Assembly: GCA_001600635.1 (NCBI GenBank)
Contig: BCKL01000002.1
Span: forward strand, 1,243,425 to 1,307,424
Length of the DNA stretch: 64,000 bases
Reading direction: 5' to 3'
From: Leucosporidium creatinivorum
Lineage: Eukaryota > Basidiomycota > Microbotryomycetes > Leucosporidiales > Leucosporidiaceae
This document shows positions 1 to 11,293 of this stretch, in pieces (position 1 is the first letter of the stretch; each line of letters starts with the position of its first letter). The translations under genes and the position numbers were made by a program. A model generated the notes under the pieces. That model saw nothing but the letters and a program-made list of their open reading frames with translations, was not told the DNA's origin and did not search any database.

Positions 1-1924
1 GCACAGGCACTGACAGGATCAGGCGTAAGTTGCCCTTTTCGCTGTTCTACAGCTTCCCAAGCTTGTTGGAACCATCAGCTGGCCTTAGAGCTAACGCTTG
101 CGGCGCTCGAATCCAGAACTCGGCTGCACCAGCATGGAAGGGAGGTCAGGTCGTTACAACATGGAACCAGCGCACCGGCGCTCAGCGGCCACAAGGATCG
201 CTACCGACCCTCGAGCAGCGCCATCGCGTGTTCACGCTGCTCGCGACTTTAACAGGCCACCACACCCGCTACTGCCTTCGCAAGGCGCAGCCAGCGTACA
301 GGAGGCAGGTCTACGAGCGATACGAGCCGTTGGTCGGCTACGAGCGCAAGCGGAGCAGGAGGGGATTGTCGGGAGCCCTCAAGGCGATGGTGCCCAAAGT
401 CGCGAGGCGGGGATTGTTCAGCGGAGCAGAGGAGCAGAGTGAGGTGGAGCAGATCTTCTCGCATGCTAAGGACCACAAGGGGATGCAGAGGAACTACGAC
501 GGTCACAAGTACTTTTTCGCCATCAACTTGGTGCGTTTCGCTGCCGCTCCTTCGCCTGCCCTCCTCTCGCTGACCCAAGCTGCATCTACAGTACAACTCC
601 TTCGACATTATCCCCGACCTCTTCTCCAACATGTTCAAGGTCTCGGCCATCCTCGGCTATCACAACGTCTTCGTCTCGGTCTACGAGAACGGCTCCTCCG
701 ACCAAACCAAGGCCCTCCTCCGCATCTTCGACGCCCTCTGCCGCTCCGTCGGTCTCCGCGTCGTCATTCGCACCTCCCTCCGTACCCGTGGAGCATTCCA
801 CCACCGTATCGAGTACCTCGCCGAGGTTCGTAACGCTGCGCTGGCGCCATTGCAGGAGCTCCGAGACGCCGAGGGAGAGCTCTTCCACTCCATCATCTTC
901 ATGAACGATGTGCTCCCCTGCGTGGACGACCTGCTGGAGCTCGTATGGCAGAGTAGGAGGCAGAACGCTGGTATCACTTGCGGATCCGACTACATCTTCC
1001 ACGACGAAGTGGTGAGTTCAGGCGAGGACGTGAACACGAAGCGCTGCTAACTTGCTACTCTCTCCACAGGGACAACCCGTATTCTACGACAAGTGCGCTC
1101 TCGGTGGCCTCCCTCCCCTCCCCTCGACTGCAAGCTGACCTCTCGTCTCGCAGCTGGGTCGCCCGCGATATGAACGGAACCGCCCTGGAGAACGCGCCCT
1201 TCGAGGCCGTCTTCCGCGACGTCGAGTCGGCGCACCGCTTCCAACGCCATCTGCCCGTTCAAGTGCAGTCCTGCTGGAACGGAATCGCCGTCCTCGACCC
1301 CGCTCCCCTCTACGCCCACCCTCATGTTCGCTTCCGCATGGCCAAGCTGTCGGCCGGCGAGTGCTCAGCTTCCGAGTGTTCGCTCATTTGCAACGACTAC
1401 TGGAACGCTGGGTACGGGAGGATCATCATGATCTCGCGTGTCAAGCTCGCTTACGACAAGGTTCGTTCTCGGTCGCCTTCTTCGCCACTGCACTGAAGCT
1501 GACCTGTACTCTCCACCGCACACAGCAAGTCTGGGACATCATCCATCCCGAGCGTCGCAACCTCACCTACATCCGCGGATACACTCGACTGGGAGGCAAC
1601 CCCGACGACCCTCATTCGGATCCTCAAGATCGCTCGTGGTATGGACCGCACGATCGTCTCTTCAGGCAGGAGGAGAGCGAAGCCATCAACTTCCGACCAC
1701 CACCACCATATGGTACGTTGTCTCGTTCTCTTCGTCCCCTCTCCCTTCTCGGCGATTCGACGCTGACGCTTCTCTCTCGACTTCTCTCAACAGTCTGGTG
1801 CTGGGGATGGGATGGAGCAGGAGATCTTGAAGGACCCGACGTCGAGCCCATTTGGGAGCTTATGCCCAACACGACGTTCGATCCTCGGTTGGTGCGCCAC
1901 GATCGGTCGTTCACCGAGCTGTAG
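1..1924 (+). CDS. CAP59-like GT69 glycosyltransferase (5' end unresolved)
   Basis: Putative alpha-1,3-mannosyltransferase-like protein of the CAP59/CMT1 family (GT69), expected in the secretory pathway, where relatives act in capsule or cell-wall glycan synthesis. I read five introns: 531-591, 1012-1069, 1093-1153, 1461-1525 and 1713-1793. Splicing them gives one continuous frame to the TAG at 1922-1924. Family hallmarks in order are VFVSVYENGSSDQT, the acidic FMNDVLPCVDDLLEL block, WVARDMNG, the CWNGIAVLD segment, and a C-terminal stretch rich in W, R and D. The donors at 1093 and 1461 restore codons (DNW and DKQV), which supports the model. The beginning is unclear: the frame is open back to the left edge, no convincing ATG or membrane anchor is visible, and the first exon may lie outside the window. 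Family assignment is firm; substrate is inference. Confidence 0.85.
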
Positions 1925-2153
1925 AGGGAGGAGCGGATCGGAGGCGTATTGTAGACGAGGGACGGGGAGTGAGAAAGGGAGGGAGTTTCGTGCTAAGTTA
2001 TCTCGCATTTTACACTATCATATCAGCATCGACGAGCAGCGTGTTAAGAGAGAGCGAGCGTGAGGGTCGCCGATCAGCTCAAGTCAAGACGGGAAGGTAT
2101 CGGTCACTGCTCGTGAAATACAACATGTACTGAAGGCCTCTAGTCTCCTCGCT

Positions 2154-3563
2154 CTATGCTGAGAACTGGCGTCGCTTTCCTCCCTTCTGCCCCATCGCCT
2201 TCGCCTCGGCGCCTTCATCTCGGTCCAACCGTTCGCGAGGAACATGCTGGCCGAACCAAGCGGCCATGTCCTCCATTTCTTCAGGAGACCAGTAGTGCTC
2301 CACGTGCGGGTAGGTCTATCGGCGAAGAGAGGGTCAGCTCGTACAGCAACGAGAGCCGAGGTGGTAGCTGGACCTTGTACTCGAGTGCAGTGAGAGAGTA
2401 GGGCTCTCTGCGAAGAGTCGCTACATCCGCTCTTGCTCTCTCCTCCCTGTGAGGAAGCTGTGGGTCAGCATACAGAGTCGAAAGGAGAAGCAATCTCGGC
2501 TCACGTCAAGAAAGGATCAGCTTCGCCGTGACCCCACCAAACGGGGAGGTCGTGAGGCATCGTCGATTCGAGCTGCTCGATCGGCAGTGTTAGACCGCTC
2601 GAAGGCCAACGAAGGAGGCCAGAACTGACCTTTGCAGTCTGTTCCGGGAGAGGGAGGTAGCCCGAAAGAAGAATGGCCGCTTCGAGCTCGTCGGTCGAAG
2701 CCAGAACGTTGAGCAGGGTCATGACGGCACCTGGATGGTATCGAGATAAGAAGACGGACTCGAGAGCTCGGAGAGGAGCTCAGACTGTGCCCACCTTGCG
2801 AGAATCCAGCGACCACGATCCGAGGCTCCTTCCCATACTTGATCAGCGCGTCCCGCTCCTCCTTGATGAGCTCGTTGATCTCCCGCTGACTCTCAATCAT
2901 TCCCTTTTCATCCTCGTTTTGGTGCAGGTCGGCGAAAGTTCTGCAGAGAGACGACGGAGGGACTGGTCAGTTCTCGGCGCTCGGTCGCGCCCTTTCGAGA
3001 CGAGCCAACTTCGCCATTACTCACTCGATGTTGTACCACGCGCTAGTAGCCAGTCCGCCCGAGACCGTGGAGTTGATGAAGCGAGCTTGAGGAGCCACCC
3101 TGGAGCGAGCAGCGAGGTGAGTTAGCCTTCCCGAGCGCTGCTCTCCCGCTCCTTCTGCAGCTCACCATTTGACGTAGTCATACCGCTCGGCAAGTACAGC
3201 TGTGAGAGCGGTCGGAGTAGTGCGATAGACGTCCCCGAGGCCATGCAGTAGAATCGCGGTCACGCTGTGCTCGGCGGTCGTCGGGTTGTGGACGAGAGTC
3301 TTGTCGGCGTTGAGAGGGAAACGAGGGGAGCGATGGAACGTTTGTTGATAGCTCAGTAGCTGTGGCGATATGCTGCGCCGACTGGTGAAGTAGACGAAGC
3401 ATAGGGTCGAGACGACGCCGACGCAAACGAGGATGCGCCGGAATGAGGGGCTGCTCGAGCTGAGAAGGAGGGGCGAGCTGGCTCGGGAGGGTAGTTGAAG
3501 CAAAGGCGAGCCCGTCTCTTCGTCCAACAGCCTCTGCTTGGACTCGTCGTGGTACAGACTCAT
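2154..3563 (-). CDS. Membrane-anchored acyl-protein thioesterase / carboxylesterase-like hydrolase
   Basis: Serine hydrolase of the phospholipase/carboxylesterase family that includes acyl-protein thioesterase 1 (Abhydrolase_2). The protein begins MSLYHDESKQ. After about 45 residues it has one hydrophobic segment (RILVCVGVVSTLCFVYF), so it is probably a type II membrane protein, unlike soluble APT1. Downstream come the oxyanion-side motif LLHGLGD, the nucleophile elbow GFSQGG with the catalytic Ser, an LLSGYLPL block, and the acid motif GHGEADPF. The catalytic His probably lies in the last exon (PHVEHYW). There are several short introns; the clearest joins DYVKW to VAPQARF. An in-frame codon further upstream exists, but 3561-3563 is the first ATG. 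Depalmitoylation or lysophospholipase activity is inferred from family only. Confidence 0.85.
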
Positions 3564-3999
3564 CCCGACGCGCTCGAACTTGTGAACGAGGCTCGAGACT
3601 GATGAAGCGGAAAAACGGCGACGAGGGTGGTCCGTGCGCTCGGCGATGGGTGAAGGCGTCTGAGAGCCGCGAGAGGGAGAGAGAAAGCTGGCAAGACGAC
3701 GTCGAAAGCGAAGGAGCGCGACGTCGTCGACGGGCAACAAGCTCAAGGCACTCGGTGAGCTCTAGATGCCTTTTCTAACTGACGAGCCGAGTTGTATGAT
3801 GCAGCAGCAGCCTCTCCCTAGCGCTTGTATCATTCGAGCCCAGTCACTGCGGTCCCGCTCGTCCGCAGGCTGCTCTGATAGTATCGCGAGCTTCGCAGCC
3901 GAACTATCATTCGCCTTCGCCGAGATAGCGAAGTCAATGAGAAGTCGACGATAAGCGATGATGTTACAACACACTAATAGCAATACGAACAACCTGTAA
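3564..3999. other. Intergenic stretch between tail-to-head genes
   Basis: About 430 bases between the start of the hydrolase gene and the end of the O-fucosyltransferase-like gene, both on the minus strand. It should hold the hydrolase promoter and the 3' UTR of its neighbour. I see no gene, RNA or repeat in it. Confidence 0.5.
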
Positions 4000-6023
4000 T
4001 CAGATTCCAGCACCCTGCTTCGGATTCGACGTCGGCAGATTGCCCGGCTTCGCGACGGCTTGAGCTCCTCCTTGCCAACTGCGAAGCGAGAGCGAGTCAG
4101 TCGGCGTTCGGGAGCTGGCGACGAGTCAAATGCGACTCACTACTCCACTCGCTGACCTGCAAGTAGTGAATACGTCGACCACGTCGTGCCCACGAAGCCT
4201 TGCCCTCGAGCGAGCAGCTCGCCGTCAATCATGGCGGGGTACCATTCGCCGAAGCGCTTCTCGGTGCCAAAGTCCTCCTGTGTAGAGAAAGGAAAAAATC
4301 AGACGCTACCTCTAAGAACCTCAGCACCAAACTCACAAGCTCTATCACGCGCCAGCCTCGCTCGGCGACCTGCTGACGGAATGGCGACCCAGCCTTCTCG
4401 TCGGTCGTAACGAGGACCTGGTAGTCGGTTGGGCGAGCGTCGAAGCGTTTGATCCTCGGCTTTCCTCCAAGGTCGCTGTCGTCGGGCGCATCGAGAAGGC
4501 CTTGGATCTTGTCCCTCACTTCGGCGAGAGCATCCTCATAGTTCTCAATCGGAGTGTAGGTGTGACCTTTGAAGTTTTTGAAGTCTCGACGGCGGCTGCA
4601 GGGTAGTCGATATTAGCCCAAGCTCGAACAAGCGAACAACGAGCGACTCACATGTGGATGGTGATGAAAGGGGGAACCTCGGCGAGCGTACCGACCCCGA
4701 AGATGCGCATGAGGTACTCGTCGGCGATCTCCTCGACGTCGCGGTTGAAGTGGAGGTACTGTCCGACCTCCTTCCAGGCGCTGGTCCGCCAAGTGTCGAG
4801 GGGAACCCCTTGAGGATGAGGAGGAGGCGGCGCGCTCTCGCCCATGAAGTAGGTCGCGTCGAGGCAGGTGAATTGGTCGTCGAGCGTAGGAGGGAAGGGG
4901 TCGAACGGGTCGAACGTCGCCTTGATATCCGTCGCGGGGTCGATGCCGGAGAGGTCGACGCCCTCGGCGTGCCAGTTTTGAGGGAGGAACTCGGCCCTCG
5001 CTCGCTCGACGTACTCCTCCTGGCGCGTCTTGTTCTGCAGGTAGGCGATGACGGCTCCGAGGCTGATGACATACTCGTCAGAGCTGCGACCAAGAGGGGG
5101 AACAGCCCAAAAGGTTGTCTGGAGGTTGTGGTCGACGAGTCCGTTCTCCTCTGGCGAAGTCGGCGGATGGTAGTTGGACGAGCCTGTCCGAATCTCCATC
5201 GTGGACCAGCATGGGATGACTTCGTGCTTCGGCCGACGGAACCAACTATCCTTTGAGGTCTTGTAGGCGGGTAGGGCGGTGGCGATGATGCCTGTGCTGT
5301 CGTAGAAGCGAGCGAGGTCGTAGATGTAGTCGGCTCGGCGCTTTGAGCCCTTGAAATGGAGTGCCGTAAATTGGGGGCTGTTGGGGAGCTAGATCAGCTT
5401 TACACTCTTCGTCGACGTGAGCTAGCTTACAGTACAGCGACTCGGCCGGTGTACTTCGCTACAAACAGAAGATTGATCATGGCGAGGGCTTGATTTGCTG
5501 CGAAGGGAAAGGGTTGGTCAGGGAGGCAGCAAGATGACTCGGGTAGAATCGGGAGAAGAAGCCGTACCCTGTCCGCCGAAGTACATCGTCATAATGTAGT
5601 GCACATCGTCCATGAGTTGACCTCGGAGCGAAGGGTGGGGCCGAGGATGGCGAAGGACCTGCGACTCCAGGTCAGCGGGAGCAAAGCTACATCGAGGGTG
5701 AGAGGCTACTCACGGCGCTGAGCATTCGTCTGTAGCCGGGGCTGTCTGTATTGCTCGGCAGCACTTGCGGTTCGCCTGGGGGGGAGATCAGCCTCGTCTT
5801 CCCATGCAACGGCTCAGCGATGTGAGAGTAGCATACCTCCAGCTGATGCAGACCACGTAGTGTACAGCAACAACGCCAGCACACTCCCTACAACAAGCCA
5901 GCTTCGTCGCCAGTTCAGCAGCTGCCCAGCGAGGAAGCGCCATCGTGTTGCAGCTCTTCTTCCCTCTCCGCCCGTCTCCAGCAAAGCATAACGAGCCGTG
6001 GGAGGATGCCGATGCTCCTGCAT
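4000..6023 (-). CDS. O-fucosyltransferase-like type II membrane glycosyltransferase
   Basis: Fungal protein resembling the GDP-fucose protein O-fucosyltransferase group. The start at 6023 gives a short cytosolic N-terminus and then a membrane anchor (SWLVVGSVLALLLYTTW). The luminal part holds CLDATYFMGE, a long helix-rich stretch ending EVPPFITIHMRRRDF (the basic HxRRxDF motif expected to bind the nucleotide sugar), YQVLVTTDE, and near the end GFVGTTWSTYSLLAGQRVEYW, which matches the family's C-terminal (V)GT..ST motif. The last intron (donor GTGAGT, acceptor CGCAG) joins RVEY to WQGGAQ and leads to TGA at 4000-4002. About eight short introns are present. It was assigned from motifs only. Fucose as the donor is inference, and another GT-B fold enzyme is possible. 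Confidence 0.72.
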
Positions 6024-6576
6024 GCTGCTCCCTGTCGCCTGCTAGTCGTCTTCAAGCGCACGCGCCGCTGTTGTGGGCGAGGCGACCTGCTACCGGCGGA
6101 GGGCGGGGGAACGAGCTGCGACTACTGAGGCAACTGTAGGACGCTCAGATCCAGATGAAGTCCTGTCGTGTGCTTTCCGAGTCGAATGGGCGCCGTGAGA
6201 CGCGACGAGGTGAGCGGGAGAGGACAATAGGCAGCGCGGAAAGTCGATCAAAAGGCTGGGCCATTCGGCGCTAGGTCGAAGGTGATGGAAAGGTAATAAG
6301 ATGTAGGAGAGCAAAGTCCGACGAGTAAGCGTACGAGGAGAAAAGTCCGACTATAGGGCCAGCCGAGAGAAGGGTACAGGGACGCCAGCTCGGCGCCGAA
6401 GCTGGTTCTCGGAGAAGGGCTTCGCCATCTGCAGCTCGCCAAAGTAGCCTCCTGCCGTTCCCATCGCTCGAGGTAAGGTATTCAAACTACTGCTTCTGTT
6501 AGTTACAACACATCCACGACTGTCGGAGGCCAGTCTCGCCCTCCGTATCATCGCCGAGTCCAGCTCCTTCCGCTCC
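6024..6576. other. Intergenic stretch upstream of the O-fucosyltransferase-like gene
   Basis: About 550 bases between two minus-strand genes. I see only short chance frames and no RNA gene. It is expected to contain the promoter of the gene starting at 6023 and the 3' UTR of the chromodomain gene. Confidence 0.5.
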
Positions 6577-9394
6577 CTAGTAAATGGCTTCCTTCATACT
6601 CGCAGTAAGCCCCGACCAGCTCATCACCTCCACCTGTAGGGCGAACGGCTCGTCAGCGCTTACTCGAGTGGACAGCAAGGTTTAAAGAACTCACCCCAAC
6701 ATCCCTGAACCTGCTCTCGAGCTCGTCCTGCCCTTCGCGGTCCACGACCAGCACGTAGCGCCGATGTCGCTCGGGGTGTGCAGGGCGCAGCTCTGTTAGG
6801 TGCATCTCGATCTCGTCCAGCTCGTCGTCTATGGAGGGACGTGGTGTCAGTCTTCGGCGTGGAGAGACTCGACGAAAGCGAGCGACGTACTCATCGTGAT
6901 GTCCGGCAAGGTCCGACTAGAGTCGTTTGGGGAGAGGAGGTCGTCGGTAGTGTAGCGGATGAGCTTGGAGGTGAGAGGTAGATCTGGAGACGGCGCAATG
7001 TCGGCAGCAATGTTGTCGGCGATGGTCTTCCAGCTGCGAAAAGGCCACTCTGTCAGCAGCGAACGATGTACTGAAGTGGAGCGGAAGGACGCACGATTGA
7101 GGAGGAGCTGAATGGCTCAAGACGATGCTGGCAGGATGAACCTGAAGGGTGGAGGTCGGATGGTGGGCGAGGAAGCGGGAGAAGGTGGCGAGCTGCTCGG
7201 TTTGTCGGAGAGCAGCGAGAGTAGGCATGATGAGGTATCCTACAGAACAGAGAGTTAGCGAACATCAGCGCTCTCTTCGACTTGACTATATTAGTCGCCA
7301 AAAGCTCGCCTTGCAAGAAGATGCGGGCGACGGGATGGCCGTCGCCGAAGACAAACATCTGGACGTAGGTCTCGGCCGTGACAAGAGCGACGAGGAGATG
7401 AAGGACCTGCTCGAACGGAGCTGCTCGGTGGATGAAGACGACTTGAATCTCGGCGATGGAAGCAGGACCTTGGGCGCCGTTGGCGAGGAGGACGAGGCCG
7501 AGGGCGACGTGCTCCGCTTCGTGCGAAGCGTTGCCGGGTGGAGCGTGAATGAAGGTGCAGAAGCGGCTGTGGGAGCGAGCGAGATCGTCAGTATCGCTCG
7601 ATAGGGCTTCAAGCATCGGGCAGCCCACCGTCGCATGCTGAGGACGAGAGCCGGATCCATGCCCATGAGCTCCGCAGAGACTACTGCTAGGGTCTTCGCC
7701 TCAAACAGCGCTCGATTGTTGGCCTGCAGAAGTTGGTCAGCGCTTCGGGCAGCGAACAAGGGCAAGCTCGACGCTTACATAGAGGGTCGTGCCCCGTAAC
7801 CGACCCTCGAGATCCGAGATGCGAGTCTGAGCAGTAGCCTTCTGCTTGACTCGGTCGTCCGCTTGCTTCTTGGCCTCCTCCTGCTTCAACCGTTCCAGCT
7901 CTCGATCCACCTCCTCCTTGAGAACCGCTGCGATCTCGGCATCGGCGCCGTTCCGCAACCGCGAGATGACGGATGCCGGCACCCGAGAGACCTTCCCCTG
8001 CGAGGCGACTCCCATGACTCTTCCGGCCGAGCCTGGCATGCTGAAGGGCCCCGAAGAGCGAGGGCGTGGCGCCGAGGGCTTGCGGTCGAGCGAGGGTTGA
8101 CCATTGATGCTGATGCCGTTCGGGGGGCGAGAGTCGGAGGTAGAGGGCACAGGGTCGCGTGATGAAAATTGCTGAGGGCGCTGACCGGCGTATGGCTCGA
8201 CTCCGATCTCGACCTCGTCCTCTCCGTCGTCAGCGGCCGCTGGCAGCCCCGTTGGCTTGACGATCTTGCGAAAGGAAGGCAGGCCGTTGAGCTTGCTCGG
8301 AGCCGATTCCATGAAGCTCGGCCTCGACTGGTTTGGTGTGGGAGCGGGGGCAGACGAAGATGGTCTGGAGGGGAAGCGAAGGTCAGCCTTCGCCGAGCAG
8401 CTCCCGAGTTCGAGGCTCACCTGCGGTTCGAGTCAGCCTTACTCGGACTCGGCACGGGTCGCTTGATGTTGTTAGAGCTAGCGACGGGCTGCTTAGCAGG
8501 TGAGACGGCGCCTGCAGCCTCCGAGTCCGATCTGCGAGAAGAAGGTCAGCGAGCCGCTCTCGGCGCCTCTCCGGTCGGCTGAAGACGAGCATACGACGAG
8601 TCCACAGCTAGCGGTATCGTTTTCTTCTTGGGTGTAGGTTTACGTCGTGGCGGTGGCTGCGTGGTGCGTAAAAGAGAGTCAGCGAGGGACGAGGGCGCCG
8701 AAACCCGCTCCAACGCACCGAGTCCTCGCGTAAGCGCTTCTTGGTCGAAGCAGGAGCTTTGTCGACGGACTTGGTGATCTTCTTCGCCGTCTTTGAAGCA
8801 GTCGCCTTCTTGGCAGGAGCTGTCCAAGGAGGAAATGGAGGTGAGCGTGGGCTCGAAACGACATGTCGCAGCCCGAGAGCTTACTTGTTGCGTTCATCGC
8901 GGCTTTGGGCTTCTTGGCAGGCTTCTCGTCCACCGCCTTGCTTTTGCCCTTGCTATCCTTGACCTTCTTGGCAGGTGGCTCCGGTCGAGGCGCTTCCTCC
9001 TCCTCGCTGCTCGAGCCGAGCTCCAGGCGAACAGACGCCTTCTTCCTCTGATCCTCAGCTTTGATAAAGTCGTGCAGGAGGGTGGTGCAGTTGAGGTTCT
9101 GCGCGAGGGTTGAGTGAGCTGGGCGCCGCTCGCTCAACGAAGCGGAAGCATGTAGAGCAAGACCACCGGGCAACTCACCTCTTCAGGCTCCCAAGTAGTC
9201 GCCTCATCGCCCGTGTAGCCCTCCCACTTGACCAGATACTCCCATTCGCCGTCTGCGTCGACACGCCGCTTGAGCACGGCCTCGACGACGTAGGTATCGT
9301 CGTCATCGCTGTCCGACAAGCTCCCACTGTCCGCAGAGCCCGAAGCTCGCTGCAAGGTGACCAGCGAAGGCTCTGGAGAGCGTTGTCGAGGCAT
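6577..9394 (-). CDS. Chromodomain heterochromatin-type protein with conserved C-terminal domain
   Basis: Likely nuclear reader of methylated histone H3. Residues of about 25-85 form a chromodomain: TYVVEAVLKRR, then EYLVKWEGY, then TTWEPEE joined by an intron to NLNCTTLLHDFI. The three aromatic-cage positions of HP1-type chromodomains (Y, W, Y) are all present. Next is an acidic patch (SSSEEEE) and Lys-rich linkers (AKKPKAA), a long Ser/Pro-rich disordered section, a charged coiled coil (VDRELERLKQEEAKKQ), and a folded-looking C-terminal half (AELMGMDPALVLSMR, FIHAPPGNASHEAEH, FGDGHPVARIFLQ, VHPASIVLSHSAPPQSW). The start ATG at 9392-9394 is followed by a basic peptide. The last exon ends MKEAIY before TAG at 6577-6579. 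The layout recalls Chp1/Chp2-type silencing factors, but I do not recognise the C-terminal domain with certainty. No chromoshadow domain is visible. Confidence 0.82.
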
Positions 9395-11293
9395 TTGAGA
9401 GACGCGTTCGAGTTCAAGGTCGCCGATTCGGTGAAAGCTGGGCCTGTAGGCGTGCAGAGGTGGGCGAAGTAGAAGAACACAGAAGGATTCTTGTAGCGCT
9501 TTGGCGGCGAGCTGAAGACGAAGAGATGGGCGAAGCGAGAGAGAGGTCTGAAGAGGACCGCGCTCGACCCTTTGTCCTTCCTCCTCATCTTGCTCGCCTA
9601 CAACTTTGCCGGCTCGTCGTCGGGTCGTACTACAGCTGCTTGCCAGCTGTCTGCTCTGTACCGGCGTGTCGCTCGCTGAGGCAGCCCAAGCTCATGTGGG
9701 GCTCTTCAGCACCTCGAGCTCGCTTTCTGGGACCTCGGCTCCATCTCGGGATCTCATTCGCCGAGCCAGGCGTAGATTACTGGACTTTACTACTCGTTGT
9801 AGCAAGTGACTCGAGCTCAACCTCCTCTCGCTGGTCTATGAAGTGGGTATCCAGACGCTGCACGAGGCGCGCTAAGGGAAAGGCCTGGGTTGAGGGATGG
9901 TAGCCGGGACAGGCAACTCGTTCGACTGTGTACGAAACTCCTCCACCTCTCAAGCTCACGCTGCAGGCTGCAGTACAGCCTTCAACGCGTCCAAAGCAGC
10001 CTTCGAGTCGCCCGAAGGGCAAGACTCTGATGTCCCAAGGGAGCCGAAGTAGGAAGAGGATCGACCGGCGCATGATCGCAGGTGGTGGGCAAGTCCTAAA
10101 TGCTTGAGACACAGAACTTCTTTGTTCTTTCCCTCCCCGAGCGCTCCCCGAACGCCCGAGCCCCGAGCTTTCCCTGCTTCGGCGCTTCGAGCTTCGAGCT
10201 TCGGCGCTGGCTCGAGTTCTGAGGCCGGTCTCGACGGTCGCTGAAGGTTTACGAGCCTGTTCTAATCGCGACAATCTGCGATACAGTTATATTGCTACGC
10301 GCTAGTCAGGGAGCGACCTCCCATGCGACGGGGAGCGTGGTGGTGGAAAGCTCTGCTCGGCGAGGTCGTCCTCGGAATCTCGGGCACCGCCAGGAAGCTC
10401 CGTGGTCTCATGTAGCTTCCCAAGATGGAGGCACCTTTCTTGCTCGCGGACTTGACGGCTGGCAGAGCGGCGTCTGCCCCTCTCCAGCATCGGCTTGGGA
10501 ATCTTCGGGACTTCGCTTCCTTGAAAGCTGCTCGGTCTCTCCGTTTCTCGGTGCACGGGGAGCCGGGGCGGAGCATCGTACGAGGGAGCTCTTCTGCAGA
10601 GAAGCAGGGTCCCAGGAGCCGCACAAGGTGCCGAAGAGGCTTGCTTGCCACTTTTTGCCCTTGCTCCAGCAGCCATGCGCCTGACGATGATCTCCCTGCG
10701 ACGTCGATGAAGCTGAAGCAAGGTTCGACCTTCGATCATCTCCGCAACTGGCCCGCCGCCAACCCTTCCATCTGCGAGAAGCAGCGCCGAGTGCCGATCC
10801 TTGGAAAGCAAGGCCCCTGGCCGTGCTGTTGCTGGAGACGATGGCTGGCGAGCAAGACATTCGGCACTTGCAGGTGTGAGAAGGCAAGAGGAGCAGAAGG
10901 CGCGGCTGGGCACCCTTCTTTTGGCCTCTTCTAGAACAAGACCGGCGGGGGGTGCCTCTTCTCTCTTTCGCTTCTCCCACGCGGCCTGAGTAGTGCAGGG
11001 TCTCGGGCCTCACTCGCGCGATCTCATACCTCCAGTCCTTCCTCTCCTCCCTCGCCTCACCTTTGACGTCGTGCAGCCTGCCAAAGCCTCCCCTCCTCCG
11101 CCACCTCGACTCTTCTTCCCCGCCTTTGAGGTCTCCCTGCTCCTAGAGCTCCTTCGCTTCAGGGCGCAGTGCACGCGTACCGGGCTACGCATCCCTGGGG
11201 GCCGACGTCGAACCTCCTCCTCCGCCTCGTCCATCTCTCTCCTTCTCCTCCCACTGTGCGCCGAGCTCGCCGGTGGGGGCAACAGCAAGCAGC
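9395..11293. other. Long gene-poor upstream region between divergent chromodomain and WOPR genes
   Basis: About 1.9 kb without a convincing gene; the many open frames on both strands have no start context or recognisable product. It separates two divergently transcribed genes, so it must contain both promoters. The bases at about 10140-10210 are rich in CTTCGAGCTT-like near-repeats. It is much longer than any other divergent promoter in the window (about 200-290 bases). A long leader, a regulatory RNA or a degraded gene could be hidden here. Confidence 0.5.

Noticed and set aside
10302-10934. Long overlapping open frames on both strands in the region before the WOPR gene
   Set aside because: They overlap on opposite strands, have no family resemblance, lack intron signals and look like chance frames of GC-rich DNA.
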